Of a stretch of 64,000 bases of DNA, positions 1 through 11,270 are shown in pieces (within the stretch, counting starts at the first letter, position 1; every line of letters begins with the position of its first letter). The notes beneath the pieces were generated by a model. The model was not told the origin of the DNA. It searched no databases and saw only the letters and a list, made by a program, of their open reading frames with translations. Source of the stretch: Loripinus fragilis (taxonomy: Eukaryota > Mollusca > Bivalvia > Lucinida > Lucinidae); NCBI GenBank assembly GCA_964019695.1, contig OZ026528.1, positions 52,978,495 to 53,042,494 on the forward strand, in the 5' to 3' direction. Position numbers and translations under genes: made by a program.

Positions 1-369
1 AAATATGCCCCCTAGGCATTATGTGCATTGACTTCGATTTAGGAATACAGTTGTATGAACTAAACATACTGCTGGGGAGGGTGTTAGCTCTACCACTATT
101 CAGTTTGTTCATGAGCAGAGTCTTACTAACATATGCATATTTTCTTGTGTTTTGTTTGCTTCCAATGGATCACCTATGTACAAATCTTTAACTAAAGCAA
201 GAAATACTCAGAGCTTGAACCACATAAAACACCTAAAAGTGTGGCTTCAGCAAAATGCAGTATTAAAACACTATAAAAGTTCTTCTTTAATAACTGTAAA
301 ACGCCATGCGATGGTTCTAAGCTTTTTTAAAGCTAACCTTGTAGAACTATGTGAATGCGAACTAAGCGT

Positions 370-491
370 CAAGGCACCACTGGGTGTTAAAGTGTCTTGC
401 TCAAGGACAAAAAACAATGTCTAGGTTGAATCGTGAACCAGCAACCCCTCGATCTCCTTGTCAACATTCTACCACTGAGCTAGCGCATTCC
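370..491 (-). repeat. tRNA-headed SINE fragment
   Basis: Read on the minus strand, this begins with a tRNA-like head: an A-box-like TAGCTCAGTGGTAGA and a B-box-like GGTTCACGATTC, about 60 bp in all. A tail follows containing TTGAGCAAGACACTTTAACA-type sequence. This is the internal RNA polymerase III promoter layout of a tRNA-derived SINE. The B box carries an extra base relative to the GGTTCGANTCC consensus, so the head is unlikely to be a working tRNA gene. The tail boundary at the low-coordinate end is not clear. Confidence 0.55.
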
Positions 492-1800
492 TCACCTTAA
501 ACACATATGAAACAAAGTTATGTTTTAAAACGTAAGTTCATTCTATCTTGATGACAGTATGTAGACATGTTAAACTTCAATTGCAAGACAGTTGCTTAAT
601 TCTAAGTTGGACCAGCTTAAATCTTTCATTGGTTAGTCTCACTGTGGCTTAATTACTTAATGGTTGCTTTACCTGTCTGACTACTTTCTATGTTTCACCC
701 AGGTATCCAATGACATTAGATTCATCTCTGTGTTGATACACTGAGTAAGTAAGAAATCCTATGTTCAAACAAAACGAATTATCTGCTTAGCTTTTGTTTT
801 CATAGCACATACTTTATACTAAAAAAGTAATTGTGCGACTGATAGTTGCAACAAAACACTGCCTACCTAAATATTATGACTATCAATTCTTTTATTACTT
901 ATTGTTTACTGTTAATCGACCTAAAACAGCAAATATGAGCAAACTTTAATCCACTTTTATTCTCCTATTACTTATCAGAGTGATTTATCTCCCTTGAATA
1001 AATTTTAAAAGGCAAATCAATGAGTGCTCAATGCATTCCACATTACCTGAAGTTTGCCACTATACTCGCTGACTGTCCATTTACTCATAAGTCAAATATT
1101 TGGTGTATTCCTGATTGGAACATACTCTTCGACAAACTTTCGATTTCCTATTACTTATTAAAGGAGTCACTTCTTACAAGTCTAGTATATGGTTGGCCCA
1201 CACACGGGTGGGCATCAGCGGAACTACCGCGAAATCGTGTAAACGTAAATTTGTTCCTTCATCACATCCGGGACCTTTCGCGGTAGTGGCATCGTCACGT
1301 AAAAGACAAAAAAAGGTAGGTACTCTCGCTTGTTTTGATTTTTTGTAAAAGAATGAGCTAATTATGTATAAATCCGGCAAAGCTATTCCGTGTAGATACG
1401 ATTTACCTCGCTAAACAGGCCAAACGTAATGTTGAAAAAAGCTTTGCTTTGAGATGAGAACCGTAACCAAATCGAATCATGAACGGGATTTCTTCAGTTT
1501 TATGTCAAAACGAAGAAAGTATGCAGATGTTTTCCTAGTTTTAGCTCAGAACAAGAGCATTTTACACATGCCATGTACATGACAGCCCTTATTCGTCCTT
1601 CGGACGTAAAAATCGAACCTATCATGTTCTATAAATACTGTGATTTTCATTTTACCAAACAAAATGCACTGATAAATAATTCAAATAAACAGTCCATGCC
1701 TTGTTGAAATGACGCCTTCCATGACATATCGTATGGGTCTTCGTGTTTGCTAATGTCTTATTTAAGAGACGCTTTGTACAAATGTTGAAAAAATCCAAAC
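492..1800. other. Unassigned AT-rich sequence
   Basis: I see no convincing gene here. The only local structure is a 12-bp inverted pair (ACTACCGCGAAA near 1,213 and its complement near 1,277) around a short loop. The overlapping short ORFs on both strands over this pair arise from its GC-rich composition and look non-coding. Confidence 0.4.
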
Positions 1801-1819
1801 ATGATCAAATGAAAAAGGC

Positions 1820-4800
1820 CACTCGCTGGATATGGTTTACATCCCCCCAGAGGGAATTTCGTAGACCATAATTTTCTTGAAGCCCAATGTCTTGCAAGGA
1901 TTTTGCAACATGTTAGCCTTCTGACAATGACAACGTTAAGCTGTAACAGCCTGTTATATACGTTACCCTACAAAAGATTTGATAATTAATTTTCTTTTTA
2001 AGACTTCAGAAAAGTGCATAAGATAAGGTAAGATTTCCAAATTGGTTATACCTTTAACGAAGAGTGTATGTTACATTTCTTCATTGACCCCCCCCCCCCC
2101 TTTAAATGATAAATGAATCTAAAATAGTTTGTCTTAAATTTTATTGTAACCAGTTTATGCTCATTAATTTGGTCTTATAGGAGCGAAATTTTATTTACCT
2201 TTTCAAAACTACAAGCATTACGTTTCTATCTGCTATACTTTTTAAGTTATTAGATGTTGAACATAGTAGCCCCATATCTCACAAAAGTGTCAAATGTAAT
2301 TCTCTAGGCCTTGCGCTGGCTATAGTACCCCCTCTCCAGAGGGGGAATTTTGTACACTATGATTTCCAGATACTACATTATATAAGCCACAAAATGAAAT
2401 ATGTAAGCCCTCTGAGAGTGGTAGCGTTAGTGTGTAACATCATGTTACGTACGTTACCAGCAAAACATTATTATTTTCCTTATAATGTCTCCTACATGAC
2501 ATATTCACGCTTTTTTAAAGTCTGGCACAGGTTTATGAACTTCTTATAACACAGTTACATAATTTTAGCATTTATTTTAAAAATGTCTTGAGTTTTTGCC
2601 GTTGTATATGTTACTAAGTGTTTCATATGATATTTCCAAGTATTAGTATGGCAGTTATTGAATATGCATGATTACATCTGTCAGTGAATATAGCAAATCT
2701 ATAAAGCTGCTATTCAAATGAATTGAAGTTCCTTATTATGGTGTCTTACACTTTTTTACAGCCCAGGTTACATACGTTACTCTCTGAATACCTTTTAACG
2801 TTTAAGATAAGGTCTTCAACACAACCTGCTTGTACTTATTTGCATGCTGCCACAGATCTATGTACATCTTTTGACTCTGGATCATTTGCTGAGGAAGTGA
2901 ATCAAAACAGAAACTACCATAAACCCTCTTTTCTTTTATAGAGACATCAAATATAGTTAACATAATACTCATGGAAAGTTTGTAACATACAGTGCAATAT
3001 GTGAGTCCCAACTTAAAAGATCAAAGAAAACCCATCAGGTAGAAGTTATAGAGCTGTTTATTGCCAAGCTAGCAACTCTTCGTATATTATCCAAGGGTTT
3101 AAAGAATTTTCCAGTACAGCTTTTTAATCCTCTATCAGATTCTTCTTGTAAGATTTTGCAATATGCTAGCACTCTGGTAATGGCACCATTACCTTGTAAC
3201 AGCCAATAACATATATTACCCATCAACATCTTTGATAATTTAAGTAAATCACATGACTTCTGAAAAGTGCAAACCATAAGGTAAGATTTCCAAATTGGCT
3301 ATATCATCCAAGTAAGCTATTTTGCATCACATATATGGACCTTTGAAAACAAATATGCACCCCAAAGTGTTACGTATGTACTTTTTTTCATTATTCCAAA
3401 ATAAATGATTTATGAAACTAATACAGTTTGATATTTTTTTAATGTGAATGTGCTGACTCATTTATTTTGTATTAAAGAATGTTTATGTACCTTTTGGAAA
3501 CTGCAAATATTATGTTTCTATCTTTTAAAAGGTTTGAGTTGTTGAGTTTTGAACATGGTAAGCCCATATCACACAAAATGTGTAATATAATTCTGTGGCT
3601 TGACCAGTGTTGTGAAAATTGGTTATGATTACTGGTCCCATCAGAGCCTTGAGGTGACAGGAAAAGCTGTTATGCTCTGTAGTATGGCATTACCATCAAA
3701 GCTATGTGCAGCACTATATGGCCAATCTAATGTTGGTTCAATGTGTGATTGCACGCCATGCAGAAGTTTGGACTCGTCAGTTTTGGTGGAAATTCTATCA
3801 GGAGTTGACAGCAACCATGGTTTAGGTCCCAGAAGGAACGACAATGTCAACTCAAGGTCAACATTATGTCCAATAGGAAGAAGGTCATGCTGACCAAAGA
3901 CGCTCCTTTAAGCTCTCATCTGGCTGATGACGTTTTGTAAAGTGGACAATTTCTTCTTGACCTCGCAAGCCTCGAAACTTTATTAGCTTGTAGCATTTTA
4001 TGGGGTTGTGAAAGACAGATTTTCAACTAAAAGTGAATCAATGAAGTCTGCAACAGCTTCCCTGTCAATGTCATTAGCCTCAATAAAATTCCTTAGCTAT
4101 GCCAGGCTTAGCAGGAATACTGAAAGACAAAACGTACAGTTCATTGTCTTCAAAACTAGAATTAAAAGGACTGGTGAAGCCAGAAACTGCCTCTAGTACT
4201 CGTTCTTCTTTGATCCAAGCAGATTTAATATTTAATTTCAGCGCATTGAAGAGTTGTTTCAATATATTGAGCTCTAATGTGATGAGTCATACACCATTCA
4301 CTCTGTAGTACGAAGCGTAGTTCTAGCTGCTGAAGCCTATAATACCTCCTTTGACTTTGCAAAAGGTTTATTGTTTGCCTTATAGTTATGTTAAAAACAT
4401 TTCTCAAGCAAAGAACCAATGATTATGACACACTAAACCCATTTTGTTTGAGAAGTTCTTTGCATCTGCGATGTGTATCAGACAAACTTATTAGTGTCAA
4501 CAGTTACACAGGTACATATTGTGCGTATTTGTTGTGGTTGTGTGCAATGAACATTGGGAACAAGGCTCACAGATAAAGCTGACATGCAATTCAAAGTTGT
4601 TTTCCTTGTAGTCCTAATCAGTGTCAACACCATCTGAATTATATACATATACCTTGCCCAGAACTGAGCTGTCTTTCAGAACTTCCGCTTTAAATGCAGG
4701 GTATCTACTGTTTATGTGAGCAAACAGCGAAGGTTGATAGATCACATTATAATAATAGTTTAAAGCACCATAAATTAATAAGTATTTCAGCCTTATAAAT

Positions 4801-5520
4801 TTTCTAAACTCTCTGACAGACTTTATACTTGTATAGTCAACAGATGCTATACAGATCCTCAGGATAACTTATGTATCATTTGGTAACGCACATAGCAGTC
4901 AAGGCATTTATTAAATGAATACTTAAAATAGGTAAACCTTTTTAAAAGAAGTACATTAACCTGTGCCAGCCTGCAAATACGTATAAACAGGGCATGTTAG
5001 AGACATTTTGAATATTTAATGTATTTTGAGGGTAACATACGTCACATGGACCTAAAAAATAGTGTAAGCGACCATGATAAAGAACTTTAAATCATTTAAG
5101 TAGCAGCCTTATAGATTTACTATATTCTGTGACAGATGTAATACACGTATAGTCATTAAATACCATAATGATACTAGTAAATAACGCAGGAAACACTAAG
5201 TAACGTATACAACGGTAATAACTCAAGATATTTATAAAATTAATACAAGAATATGTAACTGTGTTATAAGAAGTTCATAAACCTGTGTCAGCATGCAAAT
5301 ATGTACGAACATAACATGGTTGATTATCAGGGACGTTTAATGCTATTTTGGGGGGTAACGTATATAACGTAATATTACACGTTAACGCTGCCACACTCAG
5401 AGGACTAACATCTTTTATTTTGTGTCTTATATAATGAAGTTTCAGAAAATCATAGTGTACAAAATTCCTTGGGGGAGGGGGTCTATAGCCAGCTCAAGGC
5501 CTAAAATGTATAAAAAAAAA
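1820..5520. mobile_element. Large foldback-type element with long inverted arms
   Basis: A segment near 2,290-2,800 reappears as an imperfect reverse complement near 5,020-5,500. Both contain the landmarks TGTACACTATGATTT, a GTTACGTACGTTACC-like word and a block reading CACAGGTTTATGAACTTCTT on the left arm. The left side also carries direct repeats of about 520-570 bp: the sequence around 1,830-2,300 recurs around 3,120-3,600, with GGTAAGATTTCCAAATTGG shared at about 2,028 and 3,281. Long, internally repeated, inverted arms around a unique centre are typical of foldback DNA transposons. The centre (3.6-4.3 kb) holds a gene fragment listed separately. Exact ends and a target duplication were not resolved, so the boundaries are approximate. 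Confidence 0.5.
3600..4330 (-). pseudogene. Decayed fragment of a TE-associated PIN/FEN-like protein family (N-terminal half)
   Basis: Minus-strand reading gives coherent protein pieces in consecutive order. The first (about 4,270-4,080) contains SAWIKEERVLEAVSGFTSPF and NELYVLSFSIPAKPG. After a frame break comes a piece (about 3,850-3,640) with PKPWLLSTPDRISTKTD, SKLLHG and FDGNAILQSITAFP. Recalled relatives are large uncharacterised metazoan proteins, common in mollusc, cnidarian and fish genomes. They share PWxLAxxDGxxxKTxKxxL, then IFDxMAxxQ, then VFDRYxxxSIK, then EEADTR. That acidic-residue pattern suggests a PIN/FEN-type nuclease fold; this is inference. Here the later motifs are absent and the frame is broken at least twice, so it is a pseudogene. 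It lies between the inverted arms of the surrounding foldback element, suggesting it was cargo. Confidence 0.5.
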
Positions 5521-5736
5521 TATTATACAATAAAAAGTCCAAATTGGTGAAATTCGAGTTTGCACATAATGGAAAAAAAGAATGGAGTTTTGGTGGCAGC
5601 GTCTCTTCTTACTAAGCTATCATGCATGCTGACAACAAATGGTTATTTTACAAAATAACCAGATCTGATTTCTGACTTTGCTGTCCAAATGTTTTGATTT
5701 CAATGTTTACAAACAAGCATGAAGGCATAGCCATTA

Positions 5737-6023
5737 GGGACCGCTCATTATTTATGTGTCAGAGGGGGGGGGGCGGCTAAAAAGTAGGGGAGGTGGGGGG
5801 GTCATGTGAATTTCAATGTGGCTAGTAGGGGGGTCGCCATCAACTTGGACTTCCCAGCAGGGGGGGGGGGTCATGTTTAAATTATTCCAATAAAATCATT
5901 AGAAAAAATTCCTCGCTCGCTTGTGTTTATTCATTAATCTCTCATATTTAGTTAGGAAGGCCAATTTGGATGATGGATCAAAATTTCAGCCGCCCCCAAT
6001 GACACTTAAATAATAAGCGGTCC
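5737..6023. mobile_element. TTA-flanked MITE (Harbinger-like), 287 bp
   Basis: The left end GGGACCGCTCATTATTTATG and the right end TAAATAATAAGCGGTCC form terminal inverted repeats of about 17-25 bp. Both sides are flanked by TTA (5,734-5,736 and 6,024-6,026). A 3-bp TTA duplication is characteristic of PIF/Harbinger elements. The interior contains runs of G on one side (GGGGGGGGGGCGGC) and the complementary CCGCCCCC near the right end, so the foldback pairing extends inward. No coding capacity. Confidence 0.65.
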
Positions 6024-6414
6024 TTAAAGCTTGGGAGAATTATAGTTTACATACCTACTCGTAAACGTTTTCCTTTTGCTAATAAGAAGCTACGTCTTCA
6101 CCACAATGTACGCCAAAATCAGTCGCACCATAACACAGTGACTATCTTTTTTTCATATACAATGTAATTTGAGTTCTCCAGTGTTCAACAAAACTGTTCC
6201 TTGTGTATATTTGACCCTGTCTAAAAAGATAGATGCGGAATCACATGACATGTATCGCATGACCAAATAAAGATAAAGGCCGTGTAATCTATTGTAAATA
6301 GTATTTTACCTTGAAAAAATCTCTATTATCAGCTGAAAATATACTTATATCTGATTGTGGCCGACTGTTTGTTTTTTAGACCAACATTATAACATATCAA
6401 ACTTCTTCCCAATA

Positions 6415-6745
6415 AGCGTGATAGCTCAGTGGCTAGGAACTTGCCTCTGGTGCTAGAGGTCCCAGGTTCGATCCCAGCTCATGGCGAGAAAACTTTCGGT
6501 GTCCGAACACGCTTTTTCTAGTGTCATTTGCAGGGATGACGCTAGATAAGTGCATCGTCCTTCGGATCGGGACGTTAACTGGATGTCCCCTGTGCAGGGA
6601 AAGTCACCCCATGTGCAGGTTAAAGAACCCTACGGTTAATTAGATATGGTTACTTGTAGGCTTTCATCCTGCAACCCGGAGTGTAGAAAGTACACCTGCC
6701 GATAATACTTGCAAGAGGGTCTGGCAACCCTCACCACCGTCAACA
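6415..6745 (+). repeat. tRNA-derived SINE
   Basis: The head GATAGCTCAGTGGCTAGG (A box) and GGTTCGATCCC (B box, about 6,466) are spaced as in a tRNA-derived Pol III promoter. The body that follows contains CCTTCGGATCGGGACGTTAA and TCCCCTGTGCAGG, sequences I associate with a conserved central domain of invertebrate SINEs (Meta/RUDI-like; recalled, not searched). The 3' end is indistinct. The tRNA-like head cannot be folded into a convincing functional tRNA in full. Confidence 0.65.
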
Positions 6746-6974
6746 TAGTTAGGATATCTATTGATTTATTAAGCTTATAAATGTTGCTCGTTATAAAGCT
6801 ATGAGTTTGGAACTGGGGTTTAGGTACGGTACAAGTGTGAAGCCCGACGCCCTCCTTCAGTTTTCAGCTTTGAAAATATTGCACAACCCGATTTTTTTAG
6901 TTTCAAGAGGGTGCAGGTGTCATTATGCTTCATTGGTGCCGCATACCATAGTAACGGAACACCCATGGATAAAG

Positions 6975-7115
6975 TAAGAAAGGGTGCAAAGATCATCAAG
7001 TACCACACCTGACCCAGGATACCAATGGGAAAGTGACAAACTTACAAAGAGACACCACAAACTAGAGCCAAGAGGCCAGCCCTTTCCCAGTAGGTGACCG
7101 CATTCCAAGAGACCT
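6975..7115 (-). repeat. 3' tail fragment of the retroelement family seen at 58.7-59.8 kb
   Basis: Reverse-complemented, this segment reads CACTTTCCCATTGGTATCCT then GGGTCAGGTGTGGTACTTGA then GATCTTTGCACCC. That matches the extreme 3' tail of the plus-strand element near 59,640-59,770. It is a severely 5'-truncated copy with no coding sequence. It shows that the GGTCAGGTGTGGTACTTGAT sequence belongs to the tail of this family. Confidence 0.6.
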
Positions 7116-7241
7116 TTTTGAAATTTATATGTAAATTTAGTGCAAGTTCTGATGCTATACTTTCTAGCTTTGTGTCCTTTTGTCCTGTTTCAGAGGGTTT
7201 ATTTGTGTATTGTGAGAGATTCTTTATATAGAGGATCTTAC

Positions 7242-7371
7242 ATGAGTGCTCATGTTTTATTGAATTTATTAAACGAGTTGGGAAAAAGAGATAAAATGCG
7301 AGGCTTGCCGAGCATTTTATCTCTTCTTCGCAACGAGTTTAATAAATTCAATAATACAAGAGCACGAATGT
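7242..7371. repeat. Hairpin MITE-like repeat
   Basis: A long imperfect palindrome. The left arm contains TTATTGAATTTATTAAAC and AGATAAAATGC. The right arm contains GCATTTTATCT and GTTTAATAAATTCAATAA, around the short centre GAGGCTTGCCGA. The outer parts pair as well (GTGCTC with GAGCAC). The overlapping plus-strand ORF of 136 codons (7,140-7,550) is read through the hairpin and shows no recognisable domain, so I do not call it a gene. Confidence 0.55.
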
Positions 7372-8116
7372 TAGATTCTATTTATCATATAATAAAATCT
7401 CATTTCTGCCGTATAAACGTTATAATTTTGTCATTATGTATGCAACGTTGTTATGGGCGTCATAACGTTTCCCGAAAATCGATAAACCACCAGTGGTTTA
7501 CAGATTTTATTGCATGGCCTTATTTCACTCCCAGACGCGACCTTATATGATAATGATCTTTATTGGTCTTCTTTAGTGTTGTCTTTTTTTACCCCAGAAA
7601 AAAAAATATTCTGGACTATAATCGTTGTGTCAGTTCGTCCGTCCGTCCGTCCATTAACAGTCAGTGAAAACACTCATAACTCTTGAACCACATGGTATAT
7701 CTTAACAAATTTTTGCATACACATCCAGTTGAACATTGTCTTACCAGTGGCATAAGTAACAGCTTTTTTGGTGTACAGGGTTTTTCTGAGCATCAGTCCA
7801 GGCGGTTGTGGCCAGTTAGTGAAAATGCCCCATACCTCTTGAACCCATGGTATATTTGGATCAAAGGGGTTCTTACATGGTATAGGAAATTAACATGTGG
7901 GTCTGTCCACGCTTGGAATTTTATGTTTATTAATAGTCTTGGGTATGATTTTTATATTTATGGTGCGTTTGAGTTTTCGTGCAATTCCATTGCTTATTTA
8001 TGACGTCATGTATGATATCACTACAATACCTTAAGGTACCCAGTAATAATCATTTCTAAAGTAATTGACATATCATGTAACGGGCGCAGAAATGTTTTAT
8101 TAAATAACTATGGCGC

Positions 8117-8567
8117 ACTTCGAATCGAGCTATAGTCCCTACTATAACTAAAGTTTGATTAGAACACCGATAGTCGCTACTAGAGTGACGTCACGAACCT
8201 ACTAGAGATCAACGGCGGGTCGGAGCACCGTTTCTTTAGTAGATAGGCTGGTTCCCTACTCTAAACCTATCTACCAAGATGGGTTCAAGATCAGTAAGCA
8301 GCCTCAAAACGATTTGTTTGTTTTAAAACAAACCTAGCTGAGCATAATTTTTGGTCCCACTTTTTCGCAATTGATTATTAGAAAAGGCTATGCAGTTTAT
8401 AACTTCCTTTTTGTCTACGATGAAGAATTGAAGTGGACCATACAGGGCTATTCTTTTTGTTTACTTGCCAACCAACTAAAGGTTGCAACTGTAGCCGTTT
8501 GGGTGTAAACGTGCCTGCGCATTTATTACGTAATAACTATAGTAGATACTTTAGTTCGATTCGAAGT
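8117..8567. mobile_element. Short TIR element, about 450 bp
   Basis: The left end ACTTCGAATCGAGCTATAGT and the right end, read in reverse complement as ACTTCGAATCGAACTAAAGT, form an imperfect TIR of about 30 bp including a shared CTACTATA further in. The interior has no ORF of note. I could not define a clean target duplication, so the superfamily is unassigned. Confidence 0.5.
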
Positions 8568-8646
8568 AGACCTATACAATTGATAAGTTCGTAGATACTA
8601 CAAATGGCTTTGTATGTATTAGGATAGTGGATGGTCATTCTTTTTT

Positions 8647-11270
8647 AGCTCACCAGAGCCGAAGGCTCAGGGTGAGCTTATAGTATGGGACTCGAGCCGG
8701 CGTCCGTCCGTCTGTGCGTCCGTCCGTCCGTCGGTCCGTCCGTCAGTGCGTCCACACTTTCAAAAATTAATATCTCTGAGACCAGCCGGCCAATCATAAT
8801 AAAATTTCATCAGGAGCATCATTGGGGTAGGGAATTGAATGTATTAGGTTTTGGGCTAGATCGGATCAGAACTCTGGTTTACATGGCAACAGATAGCTCC
8901 CATAGTGTTATAATGGGGAAAATCTTGTGGCCACTCTAGCTCCTTCATTTTTGATTGATTCTTCTTTATTCTTGCAGGTAACAAGGACAACTATAAAATC
9001 TCAAATGGGTTCGAAATTCGGCAAGATTGGACTAGGGACTTATGAGTTAGCTGCCCTTGAGCGTCTGGAAAAATCCCCATAGACTTATAATGGGAGAAAT
9101 GTTGTGACCACTCTAGTACCTTCATTTTTGGATGGATCTTCTTTATTCTTGCAGATAACAAGACCAACTATAAAAGCTGGGATGAGTTTGAATTTGGGCA
9201 AGATTCCATCACTGACTTCGGAGTTAGCTGCCCTTGAGGGTCAGAAAAAACAATGAATAATGTTGTAACCACTCTAGCTCCTTCATTTTTGATTGGATCT
9301 TCTTCATTCTTGCAGGCAACAAGGAAACTCATAATATCTCAGATGGGTTCGAAATTCAGTAGGATCCGACAAGGGACTTTTGAGTTACTTGCCCTTGAGC
9401 GTTTGGAAAAATCCCCATAGACTTATAATGTGAGGAATGTTGTGACCATTCTAGTGCTTTCAATTTTAAATGGATCTTCCTTATTCTTGCATACAATAAG
9501 GACAACTGTTAAAGCTTGGATGAGTTTGAATTTCGGCAAGATTCCATTACCGACTTAGGCGTTAGCAGCCCTTGAGCGTCAGAAAAATTAATGAATAATG
9601 TTGTGACCACTCTAGCTCCTTCATCTTTGATTGCATCTTCTTCATTCTTGCAGGCAACAAAAAAACCCATAATATCTCGGATGGGTTCGAAATTCAGTAG
9701 GATCCGACCAGGGACTTATGAGTTACCTGCCCTTGAGCGTTAGAAAATCCCCATAGACTTATAACGTGAGAAATATTGTGACCACTCTAGTGCTTTCAAT
9801 TTTGAATGAATCTTCTTCATTCTTGCATACAATTAGGACAACTATTAAAGCTTGGATGAGTTTGAATTTCGTCAAGAGCCCATCACCTATTTTGGAGTAA
9901 GCTCCCCTTGAGCATCTTAAAAATTAATGAATAATGTTGTGACCACTCTAGCTCCTTCATTTTTCATTGGATCTTCTTCATTCTTGCAGGCAACAAGTAA
10001 ACCCATAATATCTCGGATAGGTTCGATATTCAGTAGGATCCGACCTGGGACTTATGAGTAACCTGCCCTTGAGCATTTGGAAAAATCCCTATAGACTTAT
10101 AATGGGAGAAATGTTGTGACCACTCTAGTGCTTTCAATTTTGAATGGATCTTCTTCATTCTTGCATACAATAAGGACATCTATTAAAGCTTGGATGAGTT
10201 TGAATTTTGTCAAGATCCCATCACCTATTTTAGAGTTAGCTCCCCTTGGGCATCTTAAAAATTTATGGATAATGTTGTGACCGCTCTAGCGTCTACATTT
10301 TTGATTGGATTTTCTTCATTCTTTCATCTAACAAGGACAAACCTAAAAACTTGGACGAGTTTGAAATTCTGCAGGATCTGACCAAGGACTTATTGGTTAG
10401 CTGCCCTTGAGGGTTTGGAAAAATCCCCATAGACTTAAAATGGGAGAAATGTTTTGACCACTCTAGTGCTTTCAATTTTGAATGGATCTTCTTTATTCTT
10501 GCAGATAAGAAGGACACCTATAAAAGCTTGAATGAGTTTGAATTTCGCCAAGATCCCATCACCTATTATGGAGTTAGCTCCCCTTGGGCATCTTAAAAAT
10601 TGATGGATAATGTTATGACCACTCCAGCGCCTTTATTTTTGATTGGATCTTCTTCATTCTATCATGTAACAAGGACAACTAATAAACTTGGATGAGTTTA
10701 AACTTTAAGTAGAACTAACCTCAGACTGTTGAGTTAACTGCCCTTAAGTGTTATAAAAATCTGCATGGACTTACAATGGGAGATCTTTTGTGACCACTCT
10801 AGCACCCTCATTTTTGAATGGATCTTACTCAGTCTTGCAGGTAACAATAACACCCATAAAAGTTTCAATGAGTTAGATTATCCGCTTCAACCAACCACCA
10901 ATTATAGAGTTAGCTGCACTTGAGCGTCTAAAATATAGCTGTATAATGTTGTGACCTTCATTTTTCATTTGATTTTTTTCATCCTTGTAGGTTATCAGGA
11001 CTTACATTAAAAATTGGATTGGGTAGAACCCATCACTGACAACAGAGTTAGCTGCCCTTGAGCATCTGAAAATACACTTTCGCCATTTCAGATCTTTTTA
11101 AAACTTGCAGATAACTAGGACTGGCATAATATCTTATGTTTTTTTTAATTAGTTCCTGGTCACTGTTTCAAGTTCAGAGTTACCTGCCTTTGAGCATCAT
11201 CAATTATGATATCTCCAAACATTATGCTGGCTCCCAGGTGAGCGATCGTCGCCCATTGGGCTACTTGTTA
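8647..11270 (+). mobile_element. Hairpin-ended element with alternating 177/161-bp tandem repeats
   Basis: It opens with a hairpin (AGCTCACC ... GGGTGAGCT around AGAGCCGAAGGCTC) followed by a CGTCCGTC-rich stretch. It ends near AGGTGAGCGATCGTC, a small GCCCATTGGGC hairpin and CTACTTGTTA. Between them lie about 13 related monomers marked by GTGACCACTCTAG. The marker starts are spaced about 178, 158, 177, 163, 174, 161, 177, 161, 177, 161, 174 and 161 bp, so two monomer types alternate as a dimer of about 338 bp. I recall this as a common bivalve repeat. The 3' hairpin ending resembles Helitron-like elements, but a CTRR end is not evident, so the class is open. The short ORFs inside are not conserved between monomers. 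Confidence 0.65.

Noticed and set aside
2081..2103. Poly(C) run as a G-quadruplex or regulatory signal
   Set aside because: A plain homopolymer inside a repeat arm; there are not four separated G-tracts on the other strand.
7140..7550. 136-codon plus-strand ORF as a gene
   Set aside because: It is read straight through a long DNA hairpin, shows no domain and has AT-driven composition.
8920..10960. Regularly spaced repeats resembling a CRISPR array
   Set aside because: The spacers are as conserved as the repeats and units are about 160-178 bp; this is a eukaryotic tandem array inside a mobile element.
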